Positions 62,408-64,000 of a stretch of 64,000 nt of DNA are shown in pieces; position 1 is the first letter of the stretch, and each line of letters begins with the position of its first letter. The position numbers and the translations under genes are program-made. Below the pieces are notes generated by a model. It did not search any database, was not told the DNA's origin, and saw only the letters and a program-made list of their open reading frames with translations. Source of the stretch: Xylanibacter rodentium (lineage in GTDB: Bacteria > Bacteroidota > Bacteroidia > Bacteroidales > Bacteroidaceae); contig NZ_JABKKE010000018.1 of the NCBI RefSeq assembly GCF_013166575.1, forward strand, positions 1 through 64,000, given 5' to 3'.

Positions 62408-63610
62408 TTACTTACCCATTGCCTTCTTAAACTCATTCAGATCACCCTGTGCCTCACCGAGTTTTTCCGCTTTCTGCAATTTCTCGGCATACTGGGCCTC
62501 TGTGAGCTGTTTGATTTCCGTTCCGTCCGTAAGTCCGGTAACACCATACACAACGATTGTCTCACCTGATTTCAATCCACTTTCAATAATATAGTTCTTG
62601 CCGTCATTCTCGGGATTGACCGTCACAGAAGTATATTTGACCTTGTTGTCCTTGCCAACCACATATACGAAAAACTTATCCTGCACCTGCATCACGGCTG
62701 ACTGTGGTATCACAATGGCGTCCTGTGCCGTCTGAGGAACAATGACCGAACCGGAAGCACCGCTCTTCAATTTCTGACCGGGATTGTCAAAATCGGCACG
62801 CACCTGCACAGTACCTGTAGCAGCATCTATAACACCACTCACCGCAGCCACATGCCCCTCAGTACCGTATATGCTGCCGTCTGCCAACTGAAGTTTCACG
62901 CCGGGGAAGTCTTTGATTGCAGCTTCCACACCTCCTTCGGAGTGTGACAGACCCATCAATTCCTTTTCCGTCAGCGAAAAGTATACCTGCATCGTCTTGT
63001 TGTCCGATACTGTTGTCAGTGGCTGTTGGCTTGACGAACTGACAAGCGCGCCCACCTTATAAGGCAACTCACCTATCACACCGTTGGCAGGACTGGTGAC
63101 ATAACAGAAATCAAGATTCTGCTTGGCTGAAACATAACTGGCCTCAGCCTGTGCAAATGCAGCCTTGGCCGATTCATATGCATTCTGTGCCGATTGTAGT
63201 TCAAAATCGCCAATTACTTTGTTATCAAACAGTTTCTTGCTGTTTTCGTATGTCAGTTTTGATGTATTCAACTGTGCCTTTGCCGAATTTACAGCGGCTT
63301 TGGCTTGACGTGCCGCTGCCTCATATGTCACATTGTCTATTACAAAAAGTACTTGCCCTTTTTTTACAGACTGACCTTCCTTAACATTAATCTTTGTAAT
63401 GAATCCTGCTATTTTCGGACGTATCTCCACATCTTGTACGCCTCTGACAGTTGCAGGATAAGAAGTCTGCAACTCTGCGCTCTGCGCCTTCACCGTCCTC
63501 ACGGCATACTCATTGTCGCCAAAGTTAGGCTTGCCCTGGCTTCCGCCACCACACGAAGCAAGCACAGCCGCGGCCAGTGCCGTAATGATAAACATCTTTT
63601 TCTGTTTCAT
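62408..63610 (-). CDS. Periplasmic adaptor (membrane fusion) protein, AcrA type
   Basis: 400 residues from the ATG at 63610. Lipoprotein signal AAAVLASC with Cys20. The HlyD-like lipoyl halves are KINVKEGQSVKKGQVLFVID and LDFCYVTSPANGVIGELPY, separated by an alpha-helical hairpin (about 85-150). Beta-barrel and membrane-proximal domains follow. It links the pump to the outer-membrane duct. First gene of the efflux operon, with a perfect promoter at 63702-63732; the pump gene begins 18 bases after the stop. Confidence 0.95.
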   Translation of the reverse strand: MKQKKMFIITALAAAVLASCGGGSQGKPNFGDNEYAVRTVKAQSAELQTSYPATVRGVQDVEIRPKIAGFITKINVKEGQSVKKGQVLFVIDNVTYEAAARQAKAAVNSAKAQLNTSKLTYENSKKLFDNKVIGDFELQSAQNAYESAKAAFAQAEASYVSAKQNLDFCYVTSPANGVIGELPYKVGALVSSSSQQPLTTVSDNKTMQVYFSLTEKELMGLSHSEGGVEAAIKDFPGVKLQLADGSIYGTEGHVAAVSGVIDAATGTVQVRADFDNPGQKLKSGASGSVIVPQTAQDAIVIPQSAVMQVQDKFFVYVVGKDNKVKYTSVTVNPENDGKNYIIESGLKSGETIVVYGVTGLTDGTEIKQLTEAQYAEKLQKAEKLGEAQGDLNEFKKAMGK

Positions 63611-63701
63611 ACCTATTTTTATATACACATTAAATTGTTATTAATCATACATTAAGCCTTAAAAAACGGAAACTTTTGTTCCATTCCAAGTTTTCGAGTT
63701 G

Positions 63702-63732
63702 CAAATATACACATAAATAATATACTGACAAA
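63702..63732 (-). promoter_or_regulatory. Bacteroidetes-type promoter of the efflux operon
   Basis: On the minus strand TTTG (63732-63729), a 19-base spacer, then TATATTTG (63709-63702). The ATG lies 92 bases downstream. Confidence 0.85.
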
Positions 63733-63889
63733 CAATCAGAACTTCATATTTAAGAATATTTATTCGGTACTTAACTATTTATAACTTTTTCACTCCGAAC
63801 ATCAGTTCATGTAAAGTCCAAACTACACGACGCGCAGGAACAGCGCCCATCGACAAAGGCCTCCGTTCCTGCGCTCCATAACGCGGTTA

Positions 63890-64000
63890 TCAGCAGTCTA
63901 TGGCTGAGGCCTGACGCCGGTTGGGACGCCGGACCGTGTACGATACGTGGAGCCATCGGCAACCGTTGGACATACGGTGCTCGAAAAGCAACTGGTCGAA
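63890..64000 (-). CDS. 3' end of a truncated gene, possibly an M15-like peptidase
   Basis: An open frame enters from the right edge and ends at a TGA (63892-63890), giving the last 36 residues. The segment FDQLLFEHR followed by RWLHVSYTVRRPNRRQ resembles the C-terminus of phage-type M15 D-Ala-D-Ala carboxypeptidases of Bacteroidetes, where a WxHVSY motif holds the last zinc ligand. The rest of the gene is outside the window, so the family call is tentative. Confidence 0.4.
   Translation of the reverse strand, partial: FDQLLFEHRMSNGCRWLHVSYTVRRPNRRQASAIDC

Overview
The window looks like a chromosomal segment of a member of the Bacteroidales, most likely Prevotellaceae. The evidence is the Bacteroidetes-type promoters (TTTG, about 19-20 bases, TAnnTTTG), a MurF-alanine racemase fusion, a GSCFA protein, DUF3098 next to UppP, an FKP-type fucose salvage enzyme, TonB-receptor-like barrels and C-terminal tails resembling T9SS sorting tails. 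I see no tRNA, rRNA, CRISPR array or intact prophage.

Layout. 0-4 kb: a translationally coupled minus-strand operon (lipoprotein, ECF sigma factor, TM-plus-barrel protein), then a plus-strand lipoprotein with an acidic surface-export-like N-terminus and a G8 tract in its promoter. 4-11.5 kb: housekeeping genes dnaA, an MCE lipid-transport protein, a cell-wall amidase, folB and a B12-dependent ribonucleotide reductase. 11.6-12.5 kb: an Rpn/PD-(D/E)XK nuclease-transposase. 12.6-21.5 kb: a three-gene operon of secreted proteins with cohesin-like and dockerin-like modules, led by a 2,082-residue helical protein. Upstream of it are a LytTR regulator and a small HTH gene, the latter preceded by a ~290-base imperfect palindrome and followed by a dispersed repeat. 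23-28 kb: an AAA_14/DUF4143 ATPase, an outer-membrane receptor with a G9 tract upstream, and a nitroreductase.

28-38 kb: an MFS sugar-acid transporter, murF-alr, GSCFA, fkp and the divergent fucP. Large inverted repeats, several sharing GGTATGATTACC, separate the transcription units. 38-42.5 kb: a 22-base minisatellite, an 89-base element with terminal inverted repeats, a YfhO membrane protein and a pfs-luxS operon. 42.8-44.6 kb: an AT-rich pair (AAA ATPase plus DUF4276) that resembles two-gene anti-phage systems. 44.7-51 kb: typA, an envelope gene pair, a gene-poor 1.1 kb with another long palindrome and the second copy of the dispersed repeat, and a second rpn gene. 51-57.8 kb: rpsO, then the minus-strand cluster ftsX-DUF3098-uppP-truB-queA-folK, a radical SAM gene and lpxA. 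57.8-63.7 kb: a tripartite RND efflux operon. The right edge holds the 3' end of a gene that may be an M15-like peptidase.

How the genes connect. FucP and Fkp together import L-fucose and convert it to GDP-fucose, which in Bacteroides decorates capsule and glycoproteins. Pfs and LuxS recycle S-adenosylhomocysteine and make the AI-2 precursor. MurF-Alr, UppP, FtsX, amidase, LpxA and MCE serve the envelope. The two regions most likely to hold undescribed biology are the cohesin/dockerin/coiled-coil operon and the ATPase-DUF4276 pair. The repeats around 22-23 kb and 49-50 kb form a third, non-coding, point of interest. All assignments come from reading motifs; no database search was run.
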